Assembly (NCBI GenBank): GCA_033675265.1
Contig: JAUJYZ010000902.1
Span: 111,267 to 175,266 of the forward strand
Direction of reading: 5' to 3'
DNA: 64,000 nt
Source: Actinostola sp. cb2023
Lineage: Eukaryota > Cnidaria > Anthozoa > Actiniaria > Actinostolidae
Part shown: piece by piece, positions 22,531-34,800 of the stretch
How positions within the stretch are numbered: position 1 is the first letter of the stretch
How the letters are laid out: each line of letters opens with the position of its first letter
Program-made: the position numbers and the translations under genes
Notes under the pieces: model-generated
The model's database searches: none
The model's input: the letters and a program-made list of their open reading frames with translations, nothing else
Told to the model about the DNA's origin: nothing

Positions 22531-22897
22531 TTTGCTTTTAATATTTCAAATTTCCACTCATTATGATGTCATTACTTAATAATATGGTTGCCTAGCAACC
22601 AAATTTTAGACCTATGAAGATTACACATCTTCACTTGCATGTAGCAACTAATTGTATCACAAAAACAATAGCTTTATTATGTCCCAAAGCATGGTTCACA
22701 GACAATCCTGGACAAAACTAGCCTGCGAATACAGCCGCTTTTTTACGCTCGCCACAGGGGTCCCCCGAAAGAAGCGTCTGCGGAGTGAGATGTCTGATTA
22801 GCTATCGCCGAATAGCTATCGCTGGTTAAGTGATTAGATTGCAAATGACATTGAAATGATATCCCGCTTCCATGGTTTTGCTCCTCCCCTTTGAAAA

Positions 22898-25800
22898 ATG
22901 GCTGAAAACATTGACCCAGTTAGCGCTGGAAAACGCAACAGGAAAGCCAATTTTACCTCGGCTGAGTCAACAATCATTCTGGAAGTAGCCGAAGAGAACT
23001 TGTCCATAATTAAGAGCAAGTTTTCAAGTACTTTATGCAACAAAAATAAGGCTAAAATCTGGGAAGAGATAACCCGTAAAGTAAACTCTCTCAGCGTGTG
23101 TTTATCATCCATTTCTCCACTTCTCACCCTACATAGCTACATACTTTCCAGTTCTTTCCTTCTTACTTCTCTTCTTTTCTACATTTCATCCCCCCACAAA
23201 TTAACACTCTCCTCCAGTTCCCATATCCCATTGCCCAACCCCGTAAACATCACCCCTATCCTTCCCCCTTCACCTCCACCCCCTATAACACACACACGAT
23301 CATTGACCACCCACCACCAACGCTCATCTGAATACCTTACAAAACCTATCACTCAGGATTAACCAGTCGGTAATCAAAAATCAACTCCTCTACTTGTCAC
23401 CCTATACATTTACATACTTTCCAGCTCTTTCCGTCTTTCTTCTCTTCTCTCTACATTTCATCCCCCCACAAATTCACACTCTCCCCCAGTCCCCATATCC
23501 CAATGTCACCCCCTACCAAACCCCCCCCCCCCCCCCCCTCCTCCCCCTGGCAACATCACCCCTATCCTCTCCCTTCAACCCCCCCCCCCCCCCCACCCCA
23601 CCCCATAAAACACACACACTCTCCCTCTCCAACGCTGGTCCGAATACCTTGCAAAACCCATCGCACTGGCTTAATCAGTCGATCAACAAAAAAGCCCCGA
23701 ATCCCCTACGGAACAAACTAAGAAGCTCATTGAACTTTTTGGAGACGACCCGTCCTTCTCGGGGATTGCCGGTGGCATAGACTCGGGTCTGACATTGGCA
23801 GGTACGTAGTCAAAGTTATAAAATTATCTATACTATCCGTCTCGATACAATAATAAATAATACAATAAATACTTTTTCAATGCTTTTTCTCAATCGAAAA
23901 TAGGTTAGCGTCAGCCTAGTTCCAGGCTTTCTCCGACGATGGAGGTTCTGATGACGTCACCGGAAAGCCCCCTCGGGAAAGCCTAGTGAATAATGACAAA
24001 TCCAAGATGGCGGACCCACATCAACGAGTGACTGAAATTCATCATTTCTTAAGAGAACACGCTTTAAATTCAGATTGGGAAACCCTTAAACAATATTGTA
24101 TCGAAGCTAAACAAGACCTTGGCAAAATTACGTATAAACGTGTCACTTTTCAAAACTTAGCATTGGATTTCAACGCACAACAGTTGTGTCCCGCTCAAGA
24201 GCTGCATAAGTTTGCTCCTCTCAAGACGTTTGGAGATGGATCCTGTCTTTTTCGTGCCTTCTCTTTGCACATCAGTGGTAAAGAAGCACACCACCTTGAA
24301 CTCAGAGTACGGTGTATCTTCGAGTTGGCCGTATTTGAAGAATATTACCTCGCAGATCAAGAGTTAATCGACCGCCTCAAGGTACAGGAAAGGGTTTTAA
24401 CTGGGAGACCACGTGCTGACAGTTCTGTTGCTGCTCCAGATATTGATGTTCAAATCATCAGAGAAGTATTTCGAAATGAAGTACGAAATTCAGTAAGTAC
24501 AGGTTCTTACGCTAGTTTCTGGCATCTGCAAGCAATGGGAAATGTGTTGAACCGAAAGATAAGAAGTGTGTATCCAGAGACAACCCCAGAGGTAAGGACA
24601 TGTATGTTTTAATACAGTTTTCTTGTTTTATCTATACAACAACAACAACTCTTCCTACACAACAACAACTCTTCACTACAGTTCGTACCTTCAGTCAGCC
24701 AGATTACACACATGAAGCTTCTGTTACATTACTATCCCCTAATGTACATTGTGTGCATGTATGAATGATGTTACATTACTATCCCCTATTAAATGTACAT
24801 GTATGAATGATGTTACAAGTGCCACCAAGTTATTTATTTCTTATTTTGAAGGTGCGAAACAGTTTCCATGGGATATTAATTCCCAGACACTATGAAGATG
24901 AACCTCCACTGGGTGTACTATGGTCACGGATTGGGCAAACGACCACTGATCAATTTCAGAATTTCATCCCAAATCATTTTGTGCCACTAGTGCCAAGGGA
25001 TAATCTGGTACCATGGCATATTTCAGGTACATATGTAGGCCTTTGTTTGTAAAAAGAGTAGATTGACTTAATATTCTGGTTTTGAGTTGTTTAAACAACA
25101 CTGTACTTCTCGACAAGACACATTTCCACATGGTCACAAGAAGGTAAAATTTATATTGGATAAAAAAGGTTTATTATCTGAGGATAACTGAGCAACTGTG
25201 TCCGAAAAACAAAAGTGCAAAAATATTACATCCAATCAATCATCAATGCTGCACAGCAATGGGACAGGTTAAGTCATACATGTATAGTTAAGCATACAAG
25301 AATGAAAAGTACATACATGTAAATAACCTTTAGTATTAATATTATCATTTACCATGACAGTAATTCAAGTATTGTGAAAATAAATTAACTTCCATGTTTA
25401 GATAATGACATGACCACCCTTGATCCATGTCCCCATGTTGAGTGTACCAATAAAGAAGATACATGGTACAAAGATGTTGCAAGTCACTATAGAATAGTTC
25501 ATGGAGGGAGTGCCACCAATGCGAATATAGATGATGAAAGGAGAAGACGACGCAGAAAAACCATGAGAAACAAAGTTTTACTTCTGTCAAGCAAACTGGT
25601 ATGCATAAGTGTAAATGTATACAATATCTTATGTTTATGTTGTGGTTTGAAATTTCCACTGATCAATTTTTTTATGGACTGATCAGTGGAAATTTCAAAC
25701 CACAACATAAACATAAGATATTGTATTGGTTTCATAATTCACTTCATTTCAGTCTAATCCTTTACAACTGACCTAAACATATAACTTACCCACCATTAAA

Positions 25801-28800
25801 CACTAAACCTAACCTTAGAAGAACAACCCTATTTTAACTTCAGGTGGGTGGGCAGATCCTTACTGTTAAAAGTGAACAGGATACAATGGAATTCCGTGAC
25901 ATTTCCCCATATCATGCAGCAAGCAAGTTTGCCTTTGTATTACTGACTAGTGACCTCCTGTCTCCCTTCTCAAGTGATAAGAAAAAAGAAATTACTGTTG
26001 TTTCTGAGTTGAAAACCGAAATTTACCAAGCTTGGAAATCAAGGTCTCCCACTGGCATCTGGCAACCTGAAATAGAATGTACAAGAACATTTATGCACAA
26101 CATCCAGGAAACAACACAAAGTACTCCTACATGTATGAACCAGTCTGATGATCTATCTTCATCACTGTCAGCTAATTTAATTATCTGTCCAGATGTAACT
26201 ACAGTCATAAGCATTCAGATAATTGCTCCCAATGAACTCATTGACACTCTAAAAAAGGAATGGGGATTTTCTGCATTAAAGGACTTTCAAGAGCAAGCAA
26301 TCAATGCTATTATTTCTGGATATGACTGCTTTGTGTCTGCTGCAACAGGAGGAGGAAAGTCATTAATATATCAGCTGCCAGCACACCTATCTATGGGCCT
26401 GACTATTGTTGTGTCACCTCTAAAATCACTGATTGTTGATCAGGTAGCTGAGTGTGCAGTTCACAACCTCTTTGCCACTGCTATTCATGGTGAACTGAGT
26501 GACAGTGAGCGCCAAGGTATTTATTATACTTTGAGGCAGCCATTATCACCATTTAAAGTATTATATTTGACACCAGAGATATTGGTTCAAGACCAGACAT
26601 TGCTTTCCATACTAGTTGAATTGGATACAAGAAACAAGTTACAACTGATTGTCATTGATGAGGCACATTGTGTTAGTCAATGGGGACATGACTTTAGAGA
26701 TGCATATATCGGTCTTGGTGAAATTCGAAAAAGGTTCCAGAGTGTCCCCCTTCTTTTACTTACTGCAACTGCTACTAAAACCACAAGGGAAGATGTAATC
26801 AGCATCCTTAGAGCATCAGATGCAGTTCGTGTTTCACAGCCTGTGAACAGGGAGAACATTAAATATGAGGTCTATGCAAAATCATCAAAGACAGTTGACA
26901 AAATTGCTGAAATTGTTGCTCCTGTTCAATGTTCATTAATTTTTTGCTCCACTAGAAAAGATTGTGAGGAACTGTCACCACGTTTAGAAGCAAAGGGAAT
27001 AAGGTGTAAATTCTATCATGGAGATCTATCTCATCAAATTAGAAAAGAAAGACAACAGCAGTGGCTAGATGGAGTTCTTCAGTGTATTGTGTGCACCAAT
27101 GCTTTTGGAATGGGTATCAATAAGGCTAACATTAGAATTGTCATTCATTATAGCTTACCAGCTAGTATAGAAGACTTCATGCAAGAGACAGGGCGAGCAG
27201 GAAGAGATGGACTTCCAGCTAGATCTGTTCTCTTTTTCTCTTCACAAAACAAAGTATTTCATGTCAGAAACATTAACAAGTTAATGAGAATCAACCCCAC
27301 ATTTGGAAGTCACAAATTGCAGAGCTTCAACACAATGGTGTACTATTCATTTCAGAAAGATGTGTGTCGCAGAGGAATTATTCTTCAACACTTTGAAGAA
27401 AACTTTGTCAGTTCATGTGGAAACTGTGATATATGCAATTGCCAGGGAACAAGTGACGAGGTTGACATAACAGAAACAGCAAAGGCAGCCATAAACATTG
27501 TTCAGCGCTCTGCCAACACTGTGGGAAGGTCAAACTTTACCATAAACCACTTTGCAAAAGTCCTAACTGGCAAAAAGGTGAAATTTGGTCATGAAAAGTT
27601 TCCAGAATATGGTTATTTAAAATCAACCATTGAAACAGGTGAGTACTTACTCCAGCTACTTGCTATAAAAGATTTCTTAAGGGAAATTCCACCAGAGGAA
27701 AATGCAAGAAACCAGAATGCTGTGTACCTAACTCTTGGTTCCAAGTGTTTAATGGAACATGAAAAATTGTTATGGAAGAAAGCTGTCTAATATTTCCATT
27801 TCAAGATTGACATGATCGCTGCAAGACCAACGGTGACCTTGCAATGATAGAGAAATGTGAATAATTATTGTCCAAGGTGTTAAAAAGGGTCTCTATCGTC
27901 ACAAGGTCACCGTTGGTCTCGCTTCGATGCAAAGGTACGGCTACCTCTCAAGATGGCACGGAATTGTGAAGGGGACTATTAGTACATGAACATGTATATT
28001 CAGGTTCGATAATCATCCTAGAACATTAACGTATTGAAGTATTTAAAACTCACATGATGTACCAGTGATATGATACATAACAATAACAATCTTAAACAGG
28101 AAGTTCTCATATAAAAGGACGCTGCCCAGGGGTACAACAATTGTAATCAATCTTTGTTAATCGCATATCCATGTACATATTCATGCATTGATACAAAGAT
28201 TAATTAACAACGTTATTGCCTTTTATAACAGAACTTCATGTTTAAACATTTTAATATGACTGGCATTAACCATGATGAAAATCATAGTTTGGAAACAGTC
28301 TAAACTGCATTTCTTTAAAATGCTCAACAATGTACTTTTTTCCTCTTTCATGTACATTTAAAAGACGCTCTGGGACATGTGCTCTCTCATTAACAGCTGG
28401 AAGTTCCTTTTTGTTCTGGTTGTACATTAACACATGATTCCTTTGTTTGTTCTTTAACCAACCTTCTTTAAGGGCAAACCATGCAACTTTCATTCTGTCT
28501 GGAAAAGAGTATTGGCGTGTGTGCTTACTTGTATTGTGAATATCAAAACCTTTTTTATACACACATTTGATATGCTCAAGAAGTTCCAAGTTCATGTTTA
28601 CTTTCTGTAACATAGAGACAGTGGTATGCTTCTTTGCATATTCCTTCAAAGGCCTTACCATTACAGTTTCCACAAACTCATCGAGTGCTACATTGTGTCC
28701 AACGTTTCCTTTCAATGATATAGAACAATTTTTTCGGAACATTTCCCTTAATGCTGTTGGCCAGTTACATGTGAAATTACTGATATGGACAAAGGCTTCA

Positions 28801-31800
28801 TCACGGTAGTTTTTGTTGTTTAAAGCTGCAAAAATAGGGAGGAGGTGCATCCAACATGCTTCTCTCACTTGGCCAAGGCCATAGCGGACTGAACTTTGAT
28901 AAACTTGTAGTAATGGACCATAGTGAAGAATAAAGTCAGCAAAATAGTTGACAGTCTTGTCCTTTTCCCTTAAATCCAACAGCCAGTCATTGAATTGACC
29001 AAGCAATATATTGTTGACATTACAGTGTCTTTGGCGCCAGCCTTCTAATTCCTCAGTTGATGGAAAAAATCTGGATTCATTAAACTCAATCACTGCTGCA
29101 ATAGACAGTCCCCAATAGAAGTCTGTAACAGCTTCAAAACAGCGTTCATAATTTTGTTCCTTGAATATCTGCACAAATGACTCTGGTGTAATTTTTACCC
29201 TCCCAAGTACTTGCCTTAATACATAGAATAGTCCTCCTTGGCCATAAATCTTTGCCAAACATCCTAGGACATGTCCAATGCAATGGAAATCTCCTGGAGT
29301 CTCTGAGAAAATTCCAAACTCATCTGGGGCCCTGTTCTTGAGTCCCCTTGTTGTGGTTGTTGTTTTGACATCACCAATGCTAATAACAATATTCCTCCCA
29401 CCAATTATCTGTGGCATCAACTGACCTTCGCCTTGAATTTCCTGTGGTGTATTCTTATTAATGTGACAACTATGTCTATCCATTAGTTCAGTCATAAGCT
29501 CTTCATTTATTTTCAGAACATTTTGTTCAGCCCTTTTTAGCTTGGAAATGATTGCTTCATTGTCAATGATTTCTGCACATTGAAGTGGAGAAATAACATT
29601 TCCTGGGAATGTTCCACATACACGGCCTCCGAATTCAAGTAGAAGGTCCACCATGTCTGTGTCCTCCATGATCACAGCAAGCAGTAAAGGATTAGCGCCA
29701 CATCCTTCATAGTCATTTACTCCAGCTCCACACATAAGCAAACATTTGGCCAGTTTATGAAGTCCTTTTTCAACAGTCATGTGAAGAACAGATCTATCGT
29801 AGTCATCCTTAAAACTGACCCACATTCCTTTTCTTGTATTTAAAGCAGATACAGCCTCACTAAATGAAAGGGGCACAACCATTTCATATAATTCTTTTAC
29901 AATGGTTTTCATTTTGCTTGCCCGTTGTTTCATAATGGTCTTAAAGTTCAACGATGTGCAACCAACTTCAAAATCAAGTTCTACCTCATCAAAAACCTTG
30001 TCTGCTGTAAAGCATTTCTTCATGTTTTCTACATCTTGAACATGAAACTCAAGTTCTTTGTAGAATTTAAACCTTTCTCGTGCAAATTGAATATTCAATT
30101 GCCGTCCAGACTTGTTGATAGGAATATAGGCCTCTTTCTTACAAATGCCTAAATCCAGTTCCTTTGAAAATTCACGGTAAATAACTGCCTCGCCACATGT
30201 ATAAGCCTCATCAGCAAGGGAGAAAGGTAGAATCATTACATTTGATGGCCTCAGCATTTCACCCTCTGGTGTAATTGAGGGTACTTGTATCCTAAATGAT
30301 TTGTCAGTGGCCTTGTCTGGCATTGTTATAAGGAATGCTGTCAACTCCTCTTCTGTCATCCTACTTAATTCTGAATGTTTAAACCAGCTTGAAATGATTG
30401 GATTAGATTTCTGTTAATTCCCTTTACAAAGCAATCGTTTAGGTCTTTGTGAGATTCTGAAATTTAATTTTAAAAATGTTATTACTAAAATATGTTCAAA
30501 TATATAGATAACAACAGTACTTTGTTATTTACAATGGAGGTCTAATAAAGCTGTTGAAAAAGAAAATACTACAACAAACATAATCATAATATGTTATGGT
30601 ACTGGTACAACTTAATAACCTTGCTTGCTCGATCAGTACAGGAAAATATCAGACCTCGGTGTTTTTTTTTTGTACAAACCTCGTCTACGGTTCGGTCTGT
30701 ACTGTCAAGACCTTGGTCTGATATTTACCTGTACTGACCTTTGCACTCGGTTATTACGCAGCAGAAAATAATGTGGTAGTACTAATTATTATTATGTTGC
30801 TCAGTTTACATTTCTAAATGTAATTATTTGAAGATAATATACAGTATAATTAAAAGTAAAAACCCTATAATAGTACAAACACTTTTACTATTATAGGGTT
30901 TTTACTTTTAATATTATTATACTGTATATTATCTTCAAATAATTTATTGATTAAATCACACTGGTACTTTGTTATTTGCAATTAACAATACAATGAGAAC
31001 CAAGCTAGTGTTACATGTATTACATGAAACTTACCAATAAACAAATCTGTTGCTGTAATGTCATGCAACTTTCGCTGTGTTTCAACTGCTGTCATGGGAT
31101 CCTGCCACAGATGTTGAATTTCCTGTAAATTTGGCTTGAGGATTGCCCGTACAGTAAAGTTCCACATTACTGGCATTACGCTGTGCTTTAATCTTATGTG
31201 ACGGAATCTGCCTTTGTGAATATTAATGTTGTCAAACAGCAACATTACAGGCCAGAATGAAGGGTATCGGCATTTTATGACTTCAATATAGTTATCTTGT
31301 CGTTTGTCAAGGAACTTTCGACTGAAAAGGAAATGTGTATTATTATTACATGTATCTTTGAATTGACCCTTGATACATGTACAGTATAATTTATTGAAGA
31401 TTTGGTAATATAATATAATTTGAAAACAAAAGGAGTTGTCACTGATTTGTAGATTTATTGTAGACGTTTCGGTCGTGATACTGCGACCTTCATCGGTAAT
31501 ATGTTAGGCTATGCAAATTACAAGTTTTTTTTACAGCTGTAAAAAACCTTGTAATATATTATCAGTGACAACTCCTTTCGTTTTCAAAATAAAATACATG
31601 TACATTGTGTATGTGTCTGCAATTATTAATGAAGTAATATATCAACAACGTGTGCGAGTGTTTTATCAGGGGTTCAAAACACCGAGAAACTAATGAAAGT
31701 TCGAGGTGTTTTGAATCCCCTGATGAAACACGAAGCACGAGTTTTTGATATTTCTTCTCCAACGAAAATTAATAATGAATGATTATCTGAATTGTTCTTG

Positions 31801-34800
31801 AGTCTCCTGAGAAAAGAACATAATAATTGCTTTTGTGTCTTGGCCTAATGAGTCACCTCGCAAGTATTATGTTTGTTAAAAAGAGCTTCAAAATCGAACA
31901 AGCAGTCAGGTAGTCTAATGGATAAGTAGTGAGCGTAATGAGCGAGGGGTCAGTGATTCAACTCTGGTTGATAATTTATCACTAGATTTTTTTTCATGAT
32001 AAGTAAGAGGTAGTAAGTCTACTAAGTTAAAGGTAAGTAACATAATGGTAAATATACAATAATTTCAGTGTCTTGATCAGTGTCTTGATCAGTTCTTCCT
32101 CCGGTATCAAGATACATCCACCTGACTCGAATCGTGAGAGCTGATTGGTTATTGAGCTAATGAATTATTAATGAGTTTGAGAAGTCAGCATAAAACATGC
32201 CTTCTTGTGTAGAAAACAAACAAGCAATATTATCCTTGTCACATAGTCTTGAACAATTTACCAACAATGTGTTTAAAACAGCTGTGTAAAATATGCCACA
32301 AAGCCTTCACGTTTGAGAAAAGGCTATCTGTATATGACATTCTTTACGGTCATCGCCCAAAAGAAAAGCAATTCAATACTTTCAATCAAATACTTATCAT
32401 TGCCAAACATTATATTTATACAAAGTGCCTCTTGGAGGAACACTTCCTTTTCAGTAACTTCAAGCTCTTACTACGTGAAAAAATTCAAATAGAAAAATAT
32501 ATTGCAATCAGGCATAATAAAAGTTCATCTTTCAACAAAAAATGGAGTAGGACATTACTAAATTTATAAAAAGAATCAGAAGTAGGATTAACAGTACGTG
32601 TATGTGTGCGTGTGTGTGTGTGTGTGTGCGTGTGTTCGTGCGTGTACAGGCTGTATGTGTACAACATTTCTATGAATATTATATATACCAATTATTAATT
32701 TGATGTAATTATAATAATCAAATTGTAAAAAATATATATATTTGATGTAAATCTAGAATAATATTTGTAATGTATAATAAAGTTTGTTATTAATAAAAAA
32801 TAAAAAATAAAAAATATAAAAAAAAGCCTTGGTCAAACAGGTGCAACATCTCCCGACATTATTATGCCCATTTGACCAGGGCCTTAATAATTTATATGTT
32901 CACTTACTAGTAATTGTAACTCTTGCAGAGTCCAAATGGTTGTAATGTTTCAAGCAATGTCTTTCCAGCACCATGGCAAATTAGAAGTAACCCAAACATT
33001 GTTGCAAAGTCATTTACTGATTTTTGAGACTTTATTACTGTTAGAGCCTGGATGAGCTGGATTGCACATTTTGACCTGTATTCGTTTGTCTTTTTTCCAC
33101 TTATCCTATCTTCTCTTTTCCCAGAAGATAAGCTTTTGGCAATGTCACTTATTAATGGGCACTGATTAGCAACATCTCTTGATAGTTTATCAAAATATAA
33201 CTCTCCAATTCATATTTCTAAATCTTCTTCATCTTGAATGTTATTCAAACCAATATTTCCTAACACTTCCAATGTTTTTATCTCTTGCTCAAGTGTCTTC
33301 TGTTGAGTAGTTGTTAGAATGCCATCAGTTGAAGTAGCCTGCTGTGGTACACTGTTGCAAATTTGAACTGATTTTTCAATTGCTGTTCCATCACTTGTGT
33401 GACGTCTTTGCTCCAAATGCATGATTTTCGCAGTTAGGTTTTGTAATTGACCTTTTAGGCTTTCATTTTCTTTAACAAGTGCCATAATTGTCCCATTTAA
33501 TTGTTGAATAACATTCTCTGGTAATACGTTTTCTTTACATCCTTGTAATTGTGCAATAAACTTCATAGTACTTTCAAGTAAGGAAGATGAAACCTTTCTC
33601 TGAAGATTGAAATATTGAACTCTACTTGTCAATTAAGGAAAACATTAAAATGTAATAAATTGATAATAAATAGTTTTCAGCCAAACCAAGTTGTACTGTT
33701 CTTCAGATCTAAAGTAACATTAATAATCATACTAAACTAAACAAAAGAACAACTTAATGCATACATGTATAAATGAGGTAAAAGGAAAAAGTAACAACAT
33801 ATAAACAGTAGTTACTTTGCTGACGTAATAATAATAATAATGGTTTATTGGAGAGTACATGTACAAATGTATATCCACAGATCAGAGTGGCTCTTCCTTC
33901 ACGTCTTGAACCTTAGCCCTCTGATGAAGGGCACCGTGTTACATTTTTCCTTTTACCCATGCATCTTTCAGTTACATCACTCACTTATTAGCTCATACTA
34001 GTTTACTCATTGGTTTTCCATTTGTATACATGTATGTATAGAAGGATACAAGTTAACTCTAAGGTCTTTTCCATTAGATTGCCTCTGTTTTCTGTGACTT
34101 CTTGTATACTTTTCCATGGAAAGTAGAAGAAACAACACTATGCACCTCAGTTCGAGTAAGGTGTCTTCCAGCTCTCTGACTCAAAAGTTGTATGACATCA
34201 GCTGCAATCAGTTTTGAACCTTCCTTGTATTCAAAGATTTCCAGTGCCATAGAAATTAAGTTCTCTGCAATTGAATCAGATTAAAAACATTTTTAATATT
34301 ATTTATAATAATATTATCATTTTCATTGTTTGATTATAAAAAAAAACAGCAACAAGCAATCAGTGAATGTTATAATACCTGCAAATACTTTTTTCTTTTT
34401 GGAGCACTTTGACTTTGAGGATGGGCTTGGAGAAAAAAACCGCTTTCCAGCTGAATTGATCTTTATTGGAGAAATCCCTGCAATTTTATGGCAGCCCATC
34501 ATTACTAATATTCAAAAGGAAATTATGGCTCAGGGAAAGGCTTGTACTCTCAGTCTGTGTTAAGTTATTAAATAAATAAATAAAATATATATACTCTATG
34601 GATACCATACTCATATACTATTTTAATAATAATAATTATTATTATTATTTTAAATAATAATGATAATTACCCTGGATCACCCCTGGATACCATAGCCTTG
34701 AATTGTTGTTAATGGCAGTATTAGCTGATGCTAGCCCCTCAGAAATAAACAGGAACCAGGGTAAATTTACCTCTTCTCTAAAAAGCACACCCCCCCCCCC

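Larger units (their letters stand above)
15820..22728. mobile_element. Tc1/mariner element with ~180-bp inverted repeats, filled with later insertions
   Basis: 15,820-16,000 and 22,548-22,728 are inverted copies (TTTGTCCAGGATTGTCTGTG, then GACATAATAAAGCTATTG, CTTCATAGGTCTAAAAT, ATGACATCATAATGAGTGG). A broken Tc1-like transposase lies next to the right arm. The 5.6 kb to its left holds the Rep locus and the tyrosine recombinase, which do not belong to Tc1 elements. I infer insertions into an old Tc1 copy, although two solo ends in opposite orientation cannot be excluded. Confidence 0.65.
28266..33632 (-). pseudogene. Ankyrin-repeat DUF6589-like protein, candidate transposase, two lesions
   Basis: Minus-strand exons: 33,632-32,908, 31,321-31,035 and 30,456-28,266; splice phases 2 and 1 agree. 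Exon 1 is a coiled coil (GTIMALVKENESLKGQLQNL) followed by a helical region. Exon 2 has LLFDNINIHKGRFRHIRLK. Exon 3 holds two to three ankyrin repeats (DRSVLHMTVEKGLHKLAKCL, NPLLLAVIMEDTDMVDLLLE), then ISIGDVKTTTTTRG, PGDFHCIGHVLGC, YWGLSIAAV and NVALDEFVETVMVRPLKEY, the order of the DUF6589 family of fungi and cnidarians. The Asp of FDNIN and GDVKT could be catalytic; that is a guess. Lesions: an in-frame TGA at 33,210-33,212 and a frameshift near 30,400, just before the long open frame. Sequencing error cannot be excluded. Confidence 0.7.

Noticed and set aside
23120..23780. Proline-rich open frames
   Set aside because: Caused by C-rich tandem duplicates; overlapping frames are equally open and no domain is visible.
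31905..31975. tRNA-like stretch (AGTCTAATGGATAAG ... GTGATTCAACTC)
   Set aside because: It resembles A and B boxes but does not close into a cloverleaf acceptor stem; at most a SINE head, not a tRNA gene.
32580..32640. TG-rich microsatellite as a regulatory site
   Set aside because: Better explained as part of the 3' tail of a truncated LINE.
34330..34563. Plus-strand 77-codon frame
   Set aside because: The residues look protein-like (FDFEDGLGEKNRFPAELIFI), but it lies antisense within the minus-strand gene region with no splice support; left undecided.
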